From positions 6,386,802 through 6,450,801 of the forward strand of contig NC_045145.1 of NCBI RefSeq assembly GCF_008831285.2: a stretch of 64,000 nucleotides of DNA, in the 5' to 3' direction. This document shows positions 37,078-50,229 of the stretch, in pieces; the stretch's first letter is position 1; each line of letters starts with the position of its first letter. This DNA is from Nymphaea colorata. Lineage: Eukaryota > Streptophyta > Magnoliopsida > Nymphaeales > Nymphaeaceae. The notes beneath the pieces were generated by a model that saw only the letters and a list, made by a program, of their open reading frames with translations, ran no database searches and was not told where the DNA came from. Position numbers and translations under genes: made by a program.

Positions 37078-37420
37078 ATAGTGGTAGAAAGAAGGGGCAC
37101 CAGAGTCTCCCATGTTTTAATCGATGGAGGAGCAAGCCTAAAAATTTGTCCACAGTAGACAACTTGTACATTAGGCATAAAACAAGTCGACTATACCCGT
37201 CATCAATTTTCGTTCATGGATATGACGGAATGTGACAACCTTGCATAGGATGTATATGTCTAGATCTGAATATCTCCGAGACATATTATCGGGTTCTATT
37301 TCATGTGGTGGATATAGAACCCTCATTCAACCTGTTGATTGGCAGACCATAGATCCATGCTACCAATGTGGTTCCCTCCACTCCACGTCAGTACATCAAG
37401 TGGACTCACAAGATGAATAA
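37078..37420 (+). pseudogene. aspartic protease remnant of the Tat/Ogre-like element
   Basis: The catalytic motif reads VLIDGGASLKICP (Asp at about 37123), followed by a TAG. The same frame continues with LGIKQVDYTRHQF. The later conserved segment ending in a Leu-[IL]-Gly-Arg-Pro-type motif is visible across frames near 37330-37400 (HATNVVPSTLHQ). The protease would process the polyprotein. Two or more stops and a frameshift make it inactive. Confidence 0.75.
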
Positions 37421-38040
37421 TATAACAATCTTTACAAAGGACAGGTAGAATGGTCTTGTGCATCCAATGATTCCAGTACCAGCATATACAATTGAAGTAC
37501 CTAGTATTCAAGTCCACAATGAAGAAGAAATATCTCAAGGTCTTAGCAAATTGTCTATTCTGAAGCCAAATAAACAAATATGGGTGAAAAAAGGTACCAA
37601 GCCTGAAACAAATTACAAAAGCCATCCATTATTCAAAAATTTCTACTAGAATGAGAAAGGATTGAATTTACTCATACGTACTAGCCATTCATTGACCTTG
37701 GCAAATAAGAAAATGGAAACTTGAAGCCAATTAACTTGACAAGACAACAAGGCACTCAAGCTTTATGATGTCAAAGTTATGAAAAAGCGGAGGCCGAGGA
37801 AGGTTTCAAGCCGGTACCTTTTGACAAGAGCAACACCATAGGCGGATCTTCACTATCAATCTGAATCAACAAATCTGCTATCATTTTGTCATTTAGTCAC
37901 TATTTTGTTATTTTGTTGTCATTGTACTCCATTAGACCAAGTGTCTTCATTTTGTAATACCTTTAGATATGCAATGACAGATGCAATTTACTTCCACATA
38001 AAGTGTCTCAAATTCCATCTAACATTTTTATCATCTTTAA

Positions 38041-39616
38041 GATGACACCTGATGATCAAACATCAAAAGCCTTCAAGGAGCTAAATCCAGAACTCATCAA
38101 GGTAGAACGTCCATAGTTCATCCAAATAAAAAGACAAGATCAACCGTCATCTTTGATTAATGATCTGATAGAGGAAATTAACATTGGCACAAAAGAGAAT
38201 CCAAAGATTCTGCAAACTGAAACAAGTCTCTCGGCGGAAGAAAGAGAAAAGTTAATAAACTTTCTCAATAATCATCAAGAAGCCTTTGCGTGGACTTATG
38301 AAGACATGTCAGGACTTAATACAAAATTAGTTGAACATCGATTGCCACTGAAACCAGAATGTAAGCCAATCAAACAAAAGTTGAGGAAACTGGACCCCGT
38401 CTTGAGGGGCAAGTAAAGGAAGGCCTAGAAGACCTACTAAAGGTAGGGTTCATCCTAACAATTGACTATCCCGAATGGTTAGCAAACATTGTGGTAGTCC
38501 AAAAAAAAAGGTAAAATTTGACTCTGCATCAATTTTAGAGATTTAAATAAAGCCACACCAAAGGACGACTATCCACTTACAAACATCGAGTTGTTGGTAG
38601 AGAGTACCGCAGGCCACACTATGTTCTCCTTTATGGATGGATATTTTGGCTATAACCAAATTAAGCTGGCCACTCAAGACCAGGCCAAAACATCATTTAC
38701 AACCCCATGGGGCACTTTCTGCTATAGCATAATGCCGTTTGGTCTAAAGAACGCTAGGGCAATATATCAAAGGGTTAAGGTAGCTATTTTCCACAATCAA
38801 ATGCATCAAATCATGGATGCATATGTGGATGATATGTTAATTAAGTAAAAAACAAGGAAGAATCACATCAGCATGCTTTCTCAAGTTTTTGATTGACTAT
38901 TGCAATATAAGCTTAGGTTGAATCCACAAAAATGTGTATTCGATGTGGAATCTGGTAAGCTTTTGAGATTTATAGTAAGCAAAAAGAGAATCGAGATGGA
39001 TGCCTCGAAAGCAAAGGCGATCATTGAGTTGTCACCACCAATAAATCTAAAAGAGTTACACAGCCTGCAAGGTATGAATCAGTCAATCAGAAGGTTTATA
39101 TCCAATCTTGCTATTAGGTGTGAACCCTTCAACCATTTACTACACAAATTTGAATGGAGACATAAATGTCAGGCCTTATTCAATTATTCAAAAAGATCAA
39201 GAAATATCTTCTTTGCCCACACAATTTTGAAGCCCCCAATTTTGGGAAAACCTCTACTTCATTACATCACAGTTAACAATTCAGCTTGTGGTGGTCTTTT
39301 GACTCAATATGAAGTAGGATGTCAAATAGAACATGCCATTTATTACATTAGCAAGCATTTGTGCAGTACAAAAAAGAATTCACACATGGAAAAAATTTGA
39401 TTAGCCTTGGTATGGATGTGTCAAAAATTAAGACACTACCTATTGTCAAGTGAGGTTAAAATTTTATCCAAACTCAATCCACTCAAATTTGTCCTTGAGC
39501 AGCCATTTCTGAATGGAAGGATAGCAAAGTGGCACGTTTTAATGATGCAATATGATTTGGAATATGTGTCACAAAAATTAATCAAGGGTCAAGCCATTGC
39601 AGATCAGATCAATTAA
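38041..39616 (+). pseudogene. reverse transcriptase and first RNase H remnant
   Basis: RT starts in 38153-38416 (FAWTYEDMSGLNTKLVEHRL, then KPIKQKLRKLDP). After a frameshift it continues 38591-38848 with FSFMDGYFGYNQI, TPWGTFCYSIMPFGLKNA and the catalytic AYVDDML at 38819-38839. A stop follows, then the thumb and connection region (LRLNPQKCVFDV, 38900 on). The RNase H of Ty3/gypsy type spans about 39230-39616 (LHYITVNNSACGGLL, EHAIYYISKHL). Its first catalytic Asp is replaced by Asn in TVNNS. The core YVDD is intact but the reading is broken by several stops, so no active enzyme is expected. Confidence 0.85.
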
Positions 39617-39705
39617 TAGATTTTCTTCTATCTGAAGAAATTAGAACAAATGATGATTTTTCATATAAGCAAATCCTAACGACCAAACCAGAGCCAATGT
39701 GAGAG

Positions 39706-40158
39706 ATGCATTTTGATAGATCTAAAAACATGGCTGCGGCAGTCATTGGGATACTTTTCATTACACTAGAAAAGGAAATGATTCATTACTCCCTCAAATT
39801 GAATTTCTCCTACACACATAATATTGTAGAATACGAGGCCTTAATACAAGGACTCAAAATGCTTCTCAAATTTAAAGTGCAAAGAATTCACATTTTTGGA
39901 TATTCTCTCTCAGTTGTCAGTCAATTCAATGAAGATTGGCAAGTCAAATATCATAAATTGATCTCATATCAAGAGTTAGCAACTTCCCTCTTAAAACAAT
40001 TCAAGGAGTATCAACTCTGGCATGTCAAAAGGGAATTTAACTTGATTGTAGCCAGTTTGGTCAGTTTAGGCTCTACCATCACCTTCAAACCTGGAGAATC
40101 TATCAGACCTTTTGAAGTCGGAAGACTCAAACAACCATCTTTTGTCATACCAGAATAG
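39706..40158 (+). pseudogene. second (archaeal-type) RNase H of the Tat/Ogre-like element
   Basis: This frame, still open for 150 codons, follows the extra RNase H domain that Tat-lineage elements carry between RNase H and integrase. It shows MHFDRSKN at the start (first catalytic Asp), then HNIVEYEALIQGLKMLL (catalytic Glu) and IFGYSLSVVSQFN. In the last motif the Asp normally found after Gly is Tyr. The end LWHVKREFNLIVASLVSLGS keeps the shape of the last motif but lacks its Asp. The domain is thus recognisable but has lost at least one and probably two catalytic acids. It diagnoses the lineage better than any other domain here. Confidence 0.8.
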
Positions 40159-41419
40159 GTGTTACAAGCAAAAAGCAGAGAAATATCATGGTATCAAAAC
40201 ATCAAAGATTTTCTCTAAATAGGAAGACCTCCACCTAAAATGTCTCAAAAAGAGTAAAGAGCTCTGAGACACGTCTTCAAGATATTTTATTTTAGTCGAC
40301 ATCCTATATAGAAGAGGATTTAGTACAGAATATGCTAGATGTCTCGATACAAATGAGGCACTAGAAGTCATTCAAAAAGCCCATGAAGGGATTTGCTGGA
40401 GACATGTAAGGTAATCAGACCTTCGTCAAACAGATAGTCAGAGTAGGGTATTATTGGCCCACAATGCAGAGAGACTATCACCAATTTGTCAAAAAGTGCA
40501 TCAAATGTGAGTTGCACACACCATCAATTCATGCTCCAGCAGCATACCTTCATTCGGTCAGCCCACCATGGTCGTTGTCTATGTGGGCCTTCGATGTGGT
40601 CGGTTCAATCAATCCACCTACCTCAAATGGACACAAGTATTTTCTTGCAGCTACATATTACTTCACCAAATGGCAATCACTTTAAAAACAGTCGAAGGAT
40701 GACATGTGGTGTCTTTCATTCACAAAAATATTTTATGTAGATTTGGTATCCTGCACGATATCATTTCTAACGATGGTACTCATTCTAAAAATAAGGTACA
40801 CAATCTCTGTCACAAACACAAAATACAACATCACTTTTCGGCCCCATAATACCCTCAAGGTAATGGTTAGGTAGAAGCAACCAACAAGATTTTGGTCTTA
40901 GAAATGACTGTTGAAACAAACTGAGATTGGCACAAGAAAATACACAACACACTTTGAGCGTATCGAACCATGATTCGAACACCCACAAATGCTACAACAA
41001 CAGAATTAGTATATGGAACGAAAATTGTCCTATCATTACATGTCTAAAAACCAGCAATGTAATTTGCTGCACTCATTGAACTCCTAATTAGCAAGTATCA
41101 AAAAAAGAGAATTGCTCAATTACACCTCTTAGACGAGAAAATATTATACACAGCGGAGCATTGTGAAATCTATCACAAGGGAGTCGCCCGACATTATGCC
41201 AAATCGGTCATTGAAAAAAAATTTCAGATAAATGATCTTGTAGTAAGATCTATAATTCCACTCAAGAGTAGACCCAAAGGAAAATGAGCACCAAACTAGA
41301 AAGGACCATATGTCATCAAAGAGGTTCTACCTCACAATTCTTATTGGCTGATTGACGCCGATGGGGTTGAAATCCTTGATTCAATTAATGCTTTCACCTC
41401 AAGAAATTCTATACTTGAA
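40159..41419 (+). pseudogene. integrase remnant of the Tat/Ogre-like element
   Basis: The zinc-binding region reads AHEGICWRH (about 40380-40406) and, after frame changes, VKKCIKCELH (40488-40517). The catalytic core follows: WAFDVVGSINPPTSNGHKYF (first Asp about 40593), ISNDGTHSKN (second, about 40765) and VEATNKILVLEM (Glu about 40873). Stops and frameshifts occur throughout, including within the C-terminal part down to about 41400. The three catalytic positions are still present as codons. Confidence 0.75.
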
Positions 41420-42375
41420 TTTTCAATTCAAAAATTTCAAAACAATTGTGCTTCATTCTTAGCAATTTTCAAACCAACTAAGAAAATTTTCTAACTCAGT
41501 CCATGTCTTGAGGACAACTGCAAAGGCATTGGCTTGAACTTTGCAAGAAATTTTGATGAATTGAGGGATTAATGTACATAAATTAATGTTGGTCCTAACA
41601 ATTAAGCACTTGTAAAGGTCTAGCATGAGATGCCGTAAGAAAAGACCCTCGAGATAAAAAAGACCTTGGCAAGATGCAAGAAAAAACTATCAAGCAAAAT
41701 GAGTTGACCGATGAGCTTGAGGTGAGTGTAGTTGTTCCTCTAGTTCAAAGCTCTACAGTCGCGGGTGGGCATACAACCTATGCTTACGTCGTGAAGCTAA
41801 AAGGCAATCCATGAATATTTTGTTTATATTAAGTTTCCTAAAGCCGTTTGAATTCGAGTAAGTAAGTTTGAAGAGTGTTTTATACTTCGTACCCTAAGAC
41901 CAACTGGTTTGAGTTGCCGGCCTAAAGCTCGCTACAAGAGTTCAGAAGAAAATTCGATGGACTTAATATTGCACAGAACAAACTACACAAGACCACCAAA
42001 GCAGTGGAACTCCATAGTAGCTTTTGGGGTAGTGAGGAATTTTCCCCAAGAGTGAAGGGTAGCTCAAAAAGCAAATCGAAAGGTGAAAAGTTAAGCCAAA
42101 AGGAGAGAAAAAGCACATGCCATTATTTCAAGCATCAAATGCAAAAACTTTCACAAATGCAAAATTTTCCAACCAACATTAATTCCTCAAAAGAGTCTCT
42201 TATTGGATAGAGAAAAATCTTCTTATTTCAGGTCTATCCCTAACATTTCCCTTTGAGTGAGGATGGCTTAGCATTATTAAAAATGGATTTTCCAAACAAT
42301 TTACAAAAAAATTGGTGTGTGAACCTTTGCTATTAAGCGAAGTCTCCAACTTGCTTAATAACAAAGATGGACATC
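41420..42375 (+). other. 3' untranslated part of the Tat/Ogre-like element
   Basis: This is non-coding sequence between integrase and the 3' LTR. The purine-rich stretch just before the LTR (aaagatggacatc, 42363-42375) is the candidate polypurine tract. A 68-codon frame (42004-42210) is not recognised. Confidence 0.5.
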
Positions 42376-44668
42376 TGTTAACATCTCAAATTTTTTCACA
42401 TCAGAATTGAAGCAATGTCAAAATTTTACAAAAGAATTGTGAAAAATTGCAATTTCAAAGCCAACTTCAAATCTAAAGAACAATTTAGATTCAAATCGTG
42501 AATTTGACACGTGACACAAATCCCAAAGCAGGATTATGAGTCCAAACTAGATCAAAATTAGGATTTGAAATCTAAATCCAATTACAAATGTCAATTGAAA
42601 TCCATATCCGATTGCAAAATTCAAGTTTTGATTTAAATCCGAGAATTAGATCTAATTTGGTCTAGAATGCTATGTAGGATTCACATGTGGGGACCACCTA
42701 GCTCGTGTGGTCAAACACCCCCAAAGAGGTCATGCACCTCTCCTTTTTAAAAATATCTCCTCACAATTACCTCAAAAAATTATTTTTCAACAGAAAAGAA
42801 TGAGGACATAACTAGAAACCTAGGAAAAGAGAGACATTTATGTATCTCTCTCTTGCTTAACTAGATCCTCTTTAAAAAGGGGTCAACCTCCAAGAAACAA
42901 TAACTAGACTGATCAAACCTACTTAATTCGAGTAGGCTCGACCCTAGTGCACCCAAATGTGGCACCAAATTGAGCTAGGCTTAGTCAACATGAGCTAAGC
43001 TTGGCAAAAGGGGTAGGTTTGTCCCACGACCCAATTAGTGGACAGAAATAGCATTGACCGGATCGAATCCACATTGACTAAACTCAGTGAAAGTTCAAAT
43101 TAGCTCAATCAAGAGCTTTCTTAGCTTAAATTCATTGAATTACCTCAGGCAAAGTCAAACTATTCACAAAATGAGATTTGAGTAAAGTCAATTGGTCAAA
43201 TTTGACCAATCTGAACGATTTTACCCTTTTATGATTAAATTGAAATTACAGAATCTAAATTGGGATTTTATGAATGGCAAATATATATTTGATTTGTCAA
43301 ATGCATAAATCAAATATCAAATTTAAATTCAATATTTTAAACTAAGGTTTGATTCAATTGAAATCCATCTTCAATAATGTTATGGATGAAAATACCATTT
43401 TCGAACCAAATTAGATAGAATTTCTAAATTTTATTCAAATTTTAAGTGACTTGCCATAATTCCATAACATTTCAGCTTAATGACTAGGTTTTAACCTAAT
43501 AAGCTCAATTTCAAACAAAGAGAAAATAAATAAAATAAAATAAGGTAAAACCCTGCATAAGGGCACTTTTATCCAAAATTTTGGTCAAAGTTGGGTAACT
43601 AGGTCCGAACCAAGGTAGGCCACGCCAAGTTCAGCCCACCTATCTCATGTAAATGAGCTACGTGTGGTCAACTAGGATCATTAAGACCCTATTTAATCCA
43701 TTTTAAAAGTCTCCAAAGTCTTAAGTGGGTTTCCAAGGTGAGTTAAGAAGGTAAGGTCTTTATCAAATTACTGTAGCCAAGGAGCTAGGAAGGAGAAGCC
43801 AAGTTCGAGAAGAGAAATTCGTCCAAGCCCTCTTCCCTCTCTCTCATTTTCTTCTTCACTTTTCCCTATTCTCTTTATCGATTTTGCTAAGTTAGGATGC
43901 TTAAGTGAGCCTTTACTTAGGAATTTCGTGGTGAGAAGCTCTCTCTTCCCTTCTGAACAACAAGTAAGCAATTATTCTTCTTGCTTTGCTAAACTCAAAT
44001 CTAAGCTTGGGTTCTTGCTTAGGATTGCTTGATTTAGTAAACAAGCAAGAAGGAAGATCAAACATCAAAACTGACCACAAGTTAGGTGATTTTAATCCAT
44101 TTTTCGTTTATTTCAGCTTCTTGTGTTTAATTTAATTTAAGCACTCATGGGAAGCGTTTACTTTCAATTATTTTATGGCTGAGAATGATGTCCTGCTAGG
44201 AGAAAAGCCATGATCAAATGTACATGATAATGCATGATGCATGCATGAATCTATTTTTCCAAAAATAAACTTATCATCAATTTTTGAAAAAGGCCCCAAG
44301 GCCACGACCCTTTCAAAATCAACTAGCCTAAATCCACTTTGAACTTCCTACCATGAGTGAATCCCATGGTGAGAGAGAAGTTCACTGCAATATGTATAAT
44401 GTAAATGCTTATTAGGGACAGAGACATTCTTATGACTGTGATTCACTCTTGCATGGCAAAATTAAAGATGAACCGACTTGAGTGCTCTCGTGTTTCTTTT
44501 CATTTAAAGTCATTTTGGTTTATGTTTATTTTATTTCAATTGATCAAGGGTGGTAGAGGGGATTAGAAACTAGTTTTCAATCTCCCTACGTAAAAAACAA
44601 TAGCCATGAATCAACATGATTCATAGGCCATGTGGTCCCTCGCCAAAAAATTTCATTTGGAGAGATAA

Positions 44669-44707
<39 letters not shown>

Positions 44708-46573
44708 GTGTGACCACTTGATAAGAGTCATGTTTCTGTTTTAAAATCACGTTGAAACATGTTCCAAATTGGTTTTAAGAAAAGAAGATTAATTTGTTGA
44801 TTTTCATTGTGCAAAGCTATGAAATCGCTTTGATTTAATCTTAAAAATTTGCTTAATTCCATTAACTCATATGTAAAGTGTATGCAAGTTGCTGAGATTA
44901 GATCATACTTTACAAGAATTAGTTTAAGAATTTCAAAGTTTACATGCTTGAAATACCAACATTCAACCACAAAGTGGCTATGCATTTTACAACAATGAAA
45001 AATTCTAATTCTACCTAATCGGCTCTCTAAAAGCCTTTTAGAATTGCTGATTTCATTCATCAATTTCCAGACTTTCATGTGATTGATTAAGTCTCAAGGA
45101 CAATGTAAGATCGTATTTAAGACCCTAATCTTTGTTTCCCCTCAAAAACAAGATCAAAAGTGTTTTAATAGTGCAAGAAATGGACGGATCTTTTAACACA
45201 AGAATTTTGAATTTAGTTTGATTTTGGGGAGAAAAAAAGGTTCGTAGAACTCCACGACATGAATGAGAAGCATGTAGCATGGGCCGACTTGGATGTTTAG
45301 TTCATATGTGAACAAACCAAAGTTCATCATTTTGTAAGGGTCAAGCGCTCTTAGAATAAACAGTTTGATTTAAAACCATTTAAATCAGAATAAAATCTGA
45401 TTTTATGGCAATTTTGAAGAAAATAGATGATATCTACATTTTTCCCTATGTTTTAAGGATTGATTTAATCTTCATTTACCTAATTTTTAATTGTTTTGAT
45501 GTTTTCATCCATGACTTAAGCTTATGGACTGCATCTCTAACACTTGTGCTTAAGAATATGATAAGCACATTTAGAGAAAGTCCTACATTTTAATTAAAAT
45601 CAATCTTTATGTGTAGATTGTATGATATGTAATTTCATATGAACAAACTTTGAGAGATTATGAGAGAGGGAAACATGAATGTTTTAAATAAATGAACTTC
45701 GAGAAATTATGATAGAGTGAATGATGCATGTTTCATATAATTTCCCTTCTCATTTCACACATTCACACTCACTTAAAGTCAATAGCACGACATACACTTT
45801 CTCAAGAAATTAAGTGATCCAAATTTGAGTTGTAAAAGGTGACAAAGTTATATTGCAACAAGAATTTGTAAACTTCACTTAATTCCATAAAAAATACAAG
45901 CAATGCATTCATAATCTTAGCCAAAATATGTTTAGAAAATAACATGTTTTTTAACAATTTGGAACCTATGTTTCATCAAAAGAATAAACTCTACTTAATT
46001 AAATCAATATTTTTTAATATCTGAGACCAAATCACATGTTTTAGCAAAAGAGAATTCAAAATCAATTTTGCTTGCTAAGGTAACTTAGCCATTTTCCAAA
46101 AAATTGATCTTAAGACGGTAACAATTTTGACCCAAAAATCATATTGAGTTCACAACAAATAACTCAATTTCAATATTCAAAATCCTCAATTAAAACCACT
46201 TTCAAGAATCATGGATTTCAAAACAAAAGTTTTCAAATCAATTTGAAAACCCTCAAATCTTCAAATAACTTTTCAAATCATTTTTCAAGGAATTTATTTT
46301 CAATAACAAGTCACTTATTGAAGATGAACTTTGATTCTGGAATCCAAAACCTCAATGTACAAGTATATAGGATTTGAATCAATAACTCGTATATAATCCA
46401 AATGATCCTTAGTCCTTGGTCCAATTACCCCTGTTAAAGGTGACATGAACAATTGGATCTCGTACCAATGGGCGGATCCCTTTCTCTTGAATATTTTCCT
46501 CAAACTCAATTTAAAAAGAATTTTTCTTGACTTGCATTTTGAGTCCCCCGAGGATGGGGGTGGGGTGCGAACA
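42376..46573 (+). repeat. 3' LTR of the Tat/Ogre-like element (4198 bp)
   Basis: It starts TGTTAACATC and ends GGGTGCGAACA, matching the 5' LTR termini. It has a (TA)n run at about 44677-44703 and ~110 bp following it that the 5' LTR lacks. Confidence 0.9.
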
Positions 46574-47160
46574 TTCCCTCTGACTACGACAGGTGGCTTC
46601 ACATCTGATTTGACTAGCGGCCCGTCGGTCGGTCGAGTCCTTACTCTATGATAACATTCAGTGATCCCAACCGACTAACCTCAGCATAACAGATGATGCT
46701 TCCCATATCGGGTAAAAAGGCAACCCAATAGCTATAGAAGTAGGAACAATGGCACCAGAAAGGGGTAGAGTGTATAATAGGTTTGCTGAGCCAAATAGAC
46801 CGGGAAGCACAGGCAAGTACAGCAGATAGACTTTCCGACAAAAGAGAGGAAAGGATTGACCTAACCAAGAGAGACTGATCTACACACCGGACTAGAAAGA
46901 TTGATCCCATGGCAAAGACGGCTCTGGCTCTGACACTGCTCCCTTGCTAGAACCAAAATGGACTAACTTACCGAAACAATGGAAGGAGAGAAAACTAGCT
47001 TTTGATATGAAACTTTGAGTATTCAGAGATGCTCTCGTTATTATTCCAAATAAGACGGCTTGGTAACAAATACCCTCGAACATGATGATTTTTCATCATC
47101 CAGCTGGAGCAACTCCCTGTAGAAACATCTTAGGTGCAGTATTACCTATTCTATATTTGG

Positions 47161-47200
47161 ATATATATATATATACATATATATGTATATATATATATAT
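47161..47200. repeat. AT-dinucleotide, near-palindromic run
   Basis: TA repeats with embedded acat and atgt, forming a self-complementary stretch. Confidence 0.8.
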
Positions 47201-47464
47201 TTTCTAGAACAATTAGCCGATCTGGATTTGTGAATTTTCTGTACATTCAATGTACTCTATGAATAGAAGAATACATAGAGTTGAACATAGTAAAATAATG
47301 AATTGAAAGATTTCGTTGAAGTTGTTCGTTTGGCAATTTCTCGAAAAGTTTGCTCCTTTATAGTTTTGTCAACAAGAAAAGTTCTTCTAATTTTATGAAT
47401 CCTTCTAGAATGTTCTTCTCACTCTTTTCATCGAACATAGATGTACCAAGCTTGAGTTCCACAA

Positions 47465-47640
47465 GCCTATGACAAGCGTGTTCGAGAGCGAGAATGCCAG
47501 GTTGCAGAGTTCGTTATTCAAGCTTGATTACCTGGCAGTACATCCAGCAGGCAAATTCGCACCCAATTGGGAAGGTAAGGCCCTTATAGCACCTATAAGG
47601 CTGAAGCCTCCGCTTCTCGATGGAAAGAGATGAAGTGATT
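47465..47640 (+). pseudogene. retroelement integrase C-terminal fragment
   Basis: AYDKRVRERECQVAEFVIQA is followed, in another frame, by HPAGKFAPNWEG. This corresponds to the conserved C-terminal end of Ty3/gypsy Tat/Athila-type integrases, where a GKF.PNWEGPY-like motif binds target DNA. Nothing else of the element is present, so it is an isolated scrap. It may have been carried within the mitochondrial sequence before transfer. Confidence 0.6.
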
Positions 47641-49991
47641 CAGGTCAGAGAAAAGCCCTCTTGTGAAGAATGCTGATTCAGACAAAACTCTTTGGTCAGG
47701 GTCAGCATGAATGGCATACAATTGCCATTTTGCATTGGTAAGGGTGAGCACTTTTCAGGATTTGTCTGACCATGACATTTAGGAGATATTCGTTTGTTCA
47801 GTGTCAGCCCATCGTAAGCGGTTGTTTCAATTCTACTGAGTTATTTATTAATTCCCTTTGGCCATACCCAATTCATTCTACCCGGTCCAGTCTGAATGAA
47901 CTTCACAGAAGCAGGAATTTCTGGAACACGAGTAAGCATCGACTATACAGCATGCAGCAGGTGGCTGACTTTGTCACATTTCTTTATCAATTCAACATTC
48001 AATCAACAAGGTAGCTGACCCAATCGCACAATGGAATTTTTGTGGCCTTGCCCTTGGGCTGGTCTCGCCGCACCTGGCTTGTTGTTACGGGGGATCGCGA
48101 AGCTTTGGAAAAAGACAATGGAAAAGCCCTTTGCTTTCAGAAGCACCAACCAAGGTTTTCAGGTGGGTGTCACTCGCTTCAACCGAGTATGAGTGGGGAA
48201 CTTCACTGAACTAACTATAGATCTTCCTTCTGCTCCAACCCCTTAATAGATGTTTCGCAGGTTATTCATCTTTCACTCTGGATTGATCCTTCGGGCCAGC
48301 TCTCCCTGACTCGCAGTGTTTCATCCATATCAAACTATGGAATCAGAATATATTTATTATATTACGTATTACACTACGGAATTGTTAAAAAAGGGGGGAG
48401 ATTCCCAATTTTTCCTAAGATCCCCCTTTGAGCTCATATCATCAGACTGAAAGAAGGGAACTCATCAAAGTTTGATGGTAATTGGAATTGTCTTTCATGG
48501 TTCTTACTGAAGGTCATGGTCAGAGCAGCGGTGAGCAAAACGGGAGCAGCCTAAACCCCTCAATTGATTGTTCCAGAGAGAATGATCATGGCGCACTGAA
48601 GGCATTTCACTCGCTTGCAAATGAAAGGTGTCATAGTAGGCCTGACCAGTATGTATATTAAGATATATATAGATGGAAGTGGAATAGCAGGGTTCGGTAA
48701 ATCGATCACCTTGGATTTCATATATACATAATTTTAACTCTTTTATTTTATGTTATGGGACCAAAAAGAAAAGATGGCAAGAGAAATGTATATAGATATA
48801 TTTAAAGGAAATAACGGTGTGGAAAAGAAGACATTGATTCTTCAGAATAGATCCATAATAAAATGAAAGAGATGTACCTAGGGACGCCATAATTTTTCGT
48901 CTGGTAGCTTTAGTAAATGATTCAACATTTTGGCACCTGACGAATCAGTGATCGACTGATGTTGAAGAATCAATGGATGAGTTGTGGTTAGGGGTGAAAT
49001 GCCACTACCCCTCTAAGGGAACCACACACGAAAAGGGCCACTCAAAGTCTTTCAGTGGGTCTGGCGAGGATAGTGGCACCCATTCCTCACCAGTTCTGAA
49101 ACAATGTCCGTTGGCATTCCGAAGCAACAAATGATTGGACTTATTTTCTTCTTTTTGTAGGTAGATGGCTGTGAGCAGCTTGTTGTTCAATGTGAAAAAT
49201 GAAAAACCGCTTCATGGTCTCTCAAGAGCTGTGCGGGTGATCAAATCCACGTGTCATACCTACCTTTACTAATGAGTAATCAGATCAGGGATGAACCCTT
49301 GAGCAACAGAGCAGGATAAAAGATTAAAGTAGTGTCTTTTTCCTTTGGAGAAATCCAAATTAGAGAAATAAAAAAAAGCCCCCTTCCCCTTGTTACAGCC
49401 CCCCCTGTTGCCTGTAGGGCATCCCTCTTGGGTCTGATGGTCTCTGAGAGAGCCTAACTCAATAAAAAAAGAATAGTGCTCTTTTGTTGAGTAGGCGTCT
49501 TGAGCTTTTTGTGGGGAAAATTGCAAGTCAAGTTTGGGGTTTCCGAAGGTTAAAATGGGAGCATAATGATTTGGTAAGATGTGATGATATTTGATATTAC
49601 TGAATCATCAGAACTGCTTCAATATCTCATTTATATTCACTATCCAATTCTTTGAAAGTTCATATTAGTTCTTATATTTCTTTGTTTTGAACCCATTCTT
49701 TCAATTACTCCCTCTGCCAGTCCCCCAACGCACAAGAGCTTCGAAGGATGGGATTTGATCAATAGGGAGGACCAACTAACTAGTAGATTCGCCCAACACT
49801 GTGTGTCTTCCCACTGCTTCATGAAAGTGGCGTAAGCCATTGGTGGCGGGATTGATTATGAGACAAGTCGCAGCAGTTTAAGCTAAGAAGCCGATGACGA
49901 GCTGCGTCGCTGCTTGATTGGTGGGGCATCAAAGGTTGGGGATCAAGCGCTTTTACTTTGTCACCTGGGATCCACCAAAGGTTGGGTTGGA

Positions 49992-50025
49992 GAGCCATGT
50001 GATGGGTTACTATCCAGCACAGTTT
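49992..50025 (+). ncRNA. group II intron domain V, decayed
   Basis: A 34-nt hairpin starting GAGCC and ending CACAGTTT has the size and layout of group II domain V: base stem, short upper stem ATGG/CTAT, 4-nt loop, 2-nt bulge. Two mismatches in the lower stem and the weakened final pair are explained by C-to-T or G-to-A changes on both arms. It lies on the plus strand, opposite to nad2, so it belongs to a different intron. The host gene was not identified. Confidence 0.55.
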
Positions 50026-50229
50026 GGAAGACTAAGCTGAGGGCTGCAATCTTCAAACAAGAATCAAACAATCTTTCTTTCTCTAGCAGCCCAAAGGCCT
50101 TTCCTTGTCGATGCCACTACAGGTCTGGTCAAACTCCCAGACATTGAGCATCCATGTCATTCGATTCATTGACCTCGAAAGGCATAAGTTTCTATTCCTT
50201 GGTCATTGAAGCCCAAAGATCAATGAACT

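Larger units (their letters stand above)
28875..46573 (+). mobile_element. Tat/Ogre-like Ty3/gypsy retrotransposon, 17.7 kb, degenerate
   Basis: Two 4.2-kb LTRs (28875-33077 and 42376-46573) bound 9.3 kb of internal sequence. It contains a long leader, gag, protease, reverse transcriptase, the usual RNase H, an extra RNase H of the type found in Tat-lineage elements, and integrase, in that order. The second RNase H before integrase and the very long LTRs point to the Tat/Ogre group. Every coding domain is interrupted. No exact target duplication is visible: the five bases on the left are cttct and on the right ttccc. By-eye divergence is about 9% in the first 130 bp of the LTRs, so this insertion is much older than the Tekay-like one. 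Confidence 0.9.

Noticed and set aside
28870-46578. Target-site duplication of the Tat/Ogre-like element
   Set aside because: Flanking cttct and ttccc do not match; two C-to-T changes with a one-base shift could explain it, but that is special pleading.
48976-49260. Possible further group II domain V near 49226 (gagctgtgcgggtgatc)
   Set aside because: The stem pairs poorly and the length does not fit 34 nt as the other two do; left uncalled.
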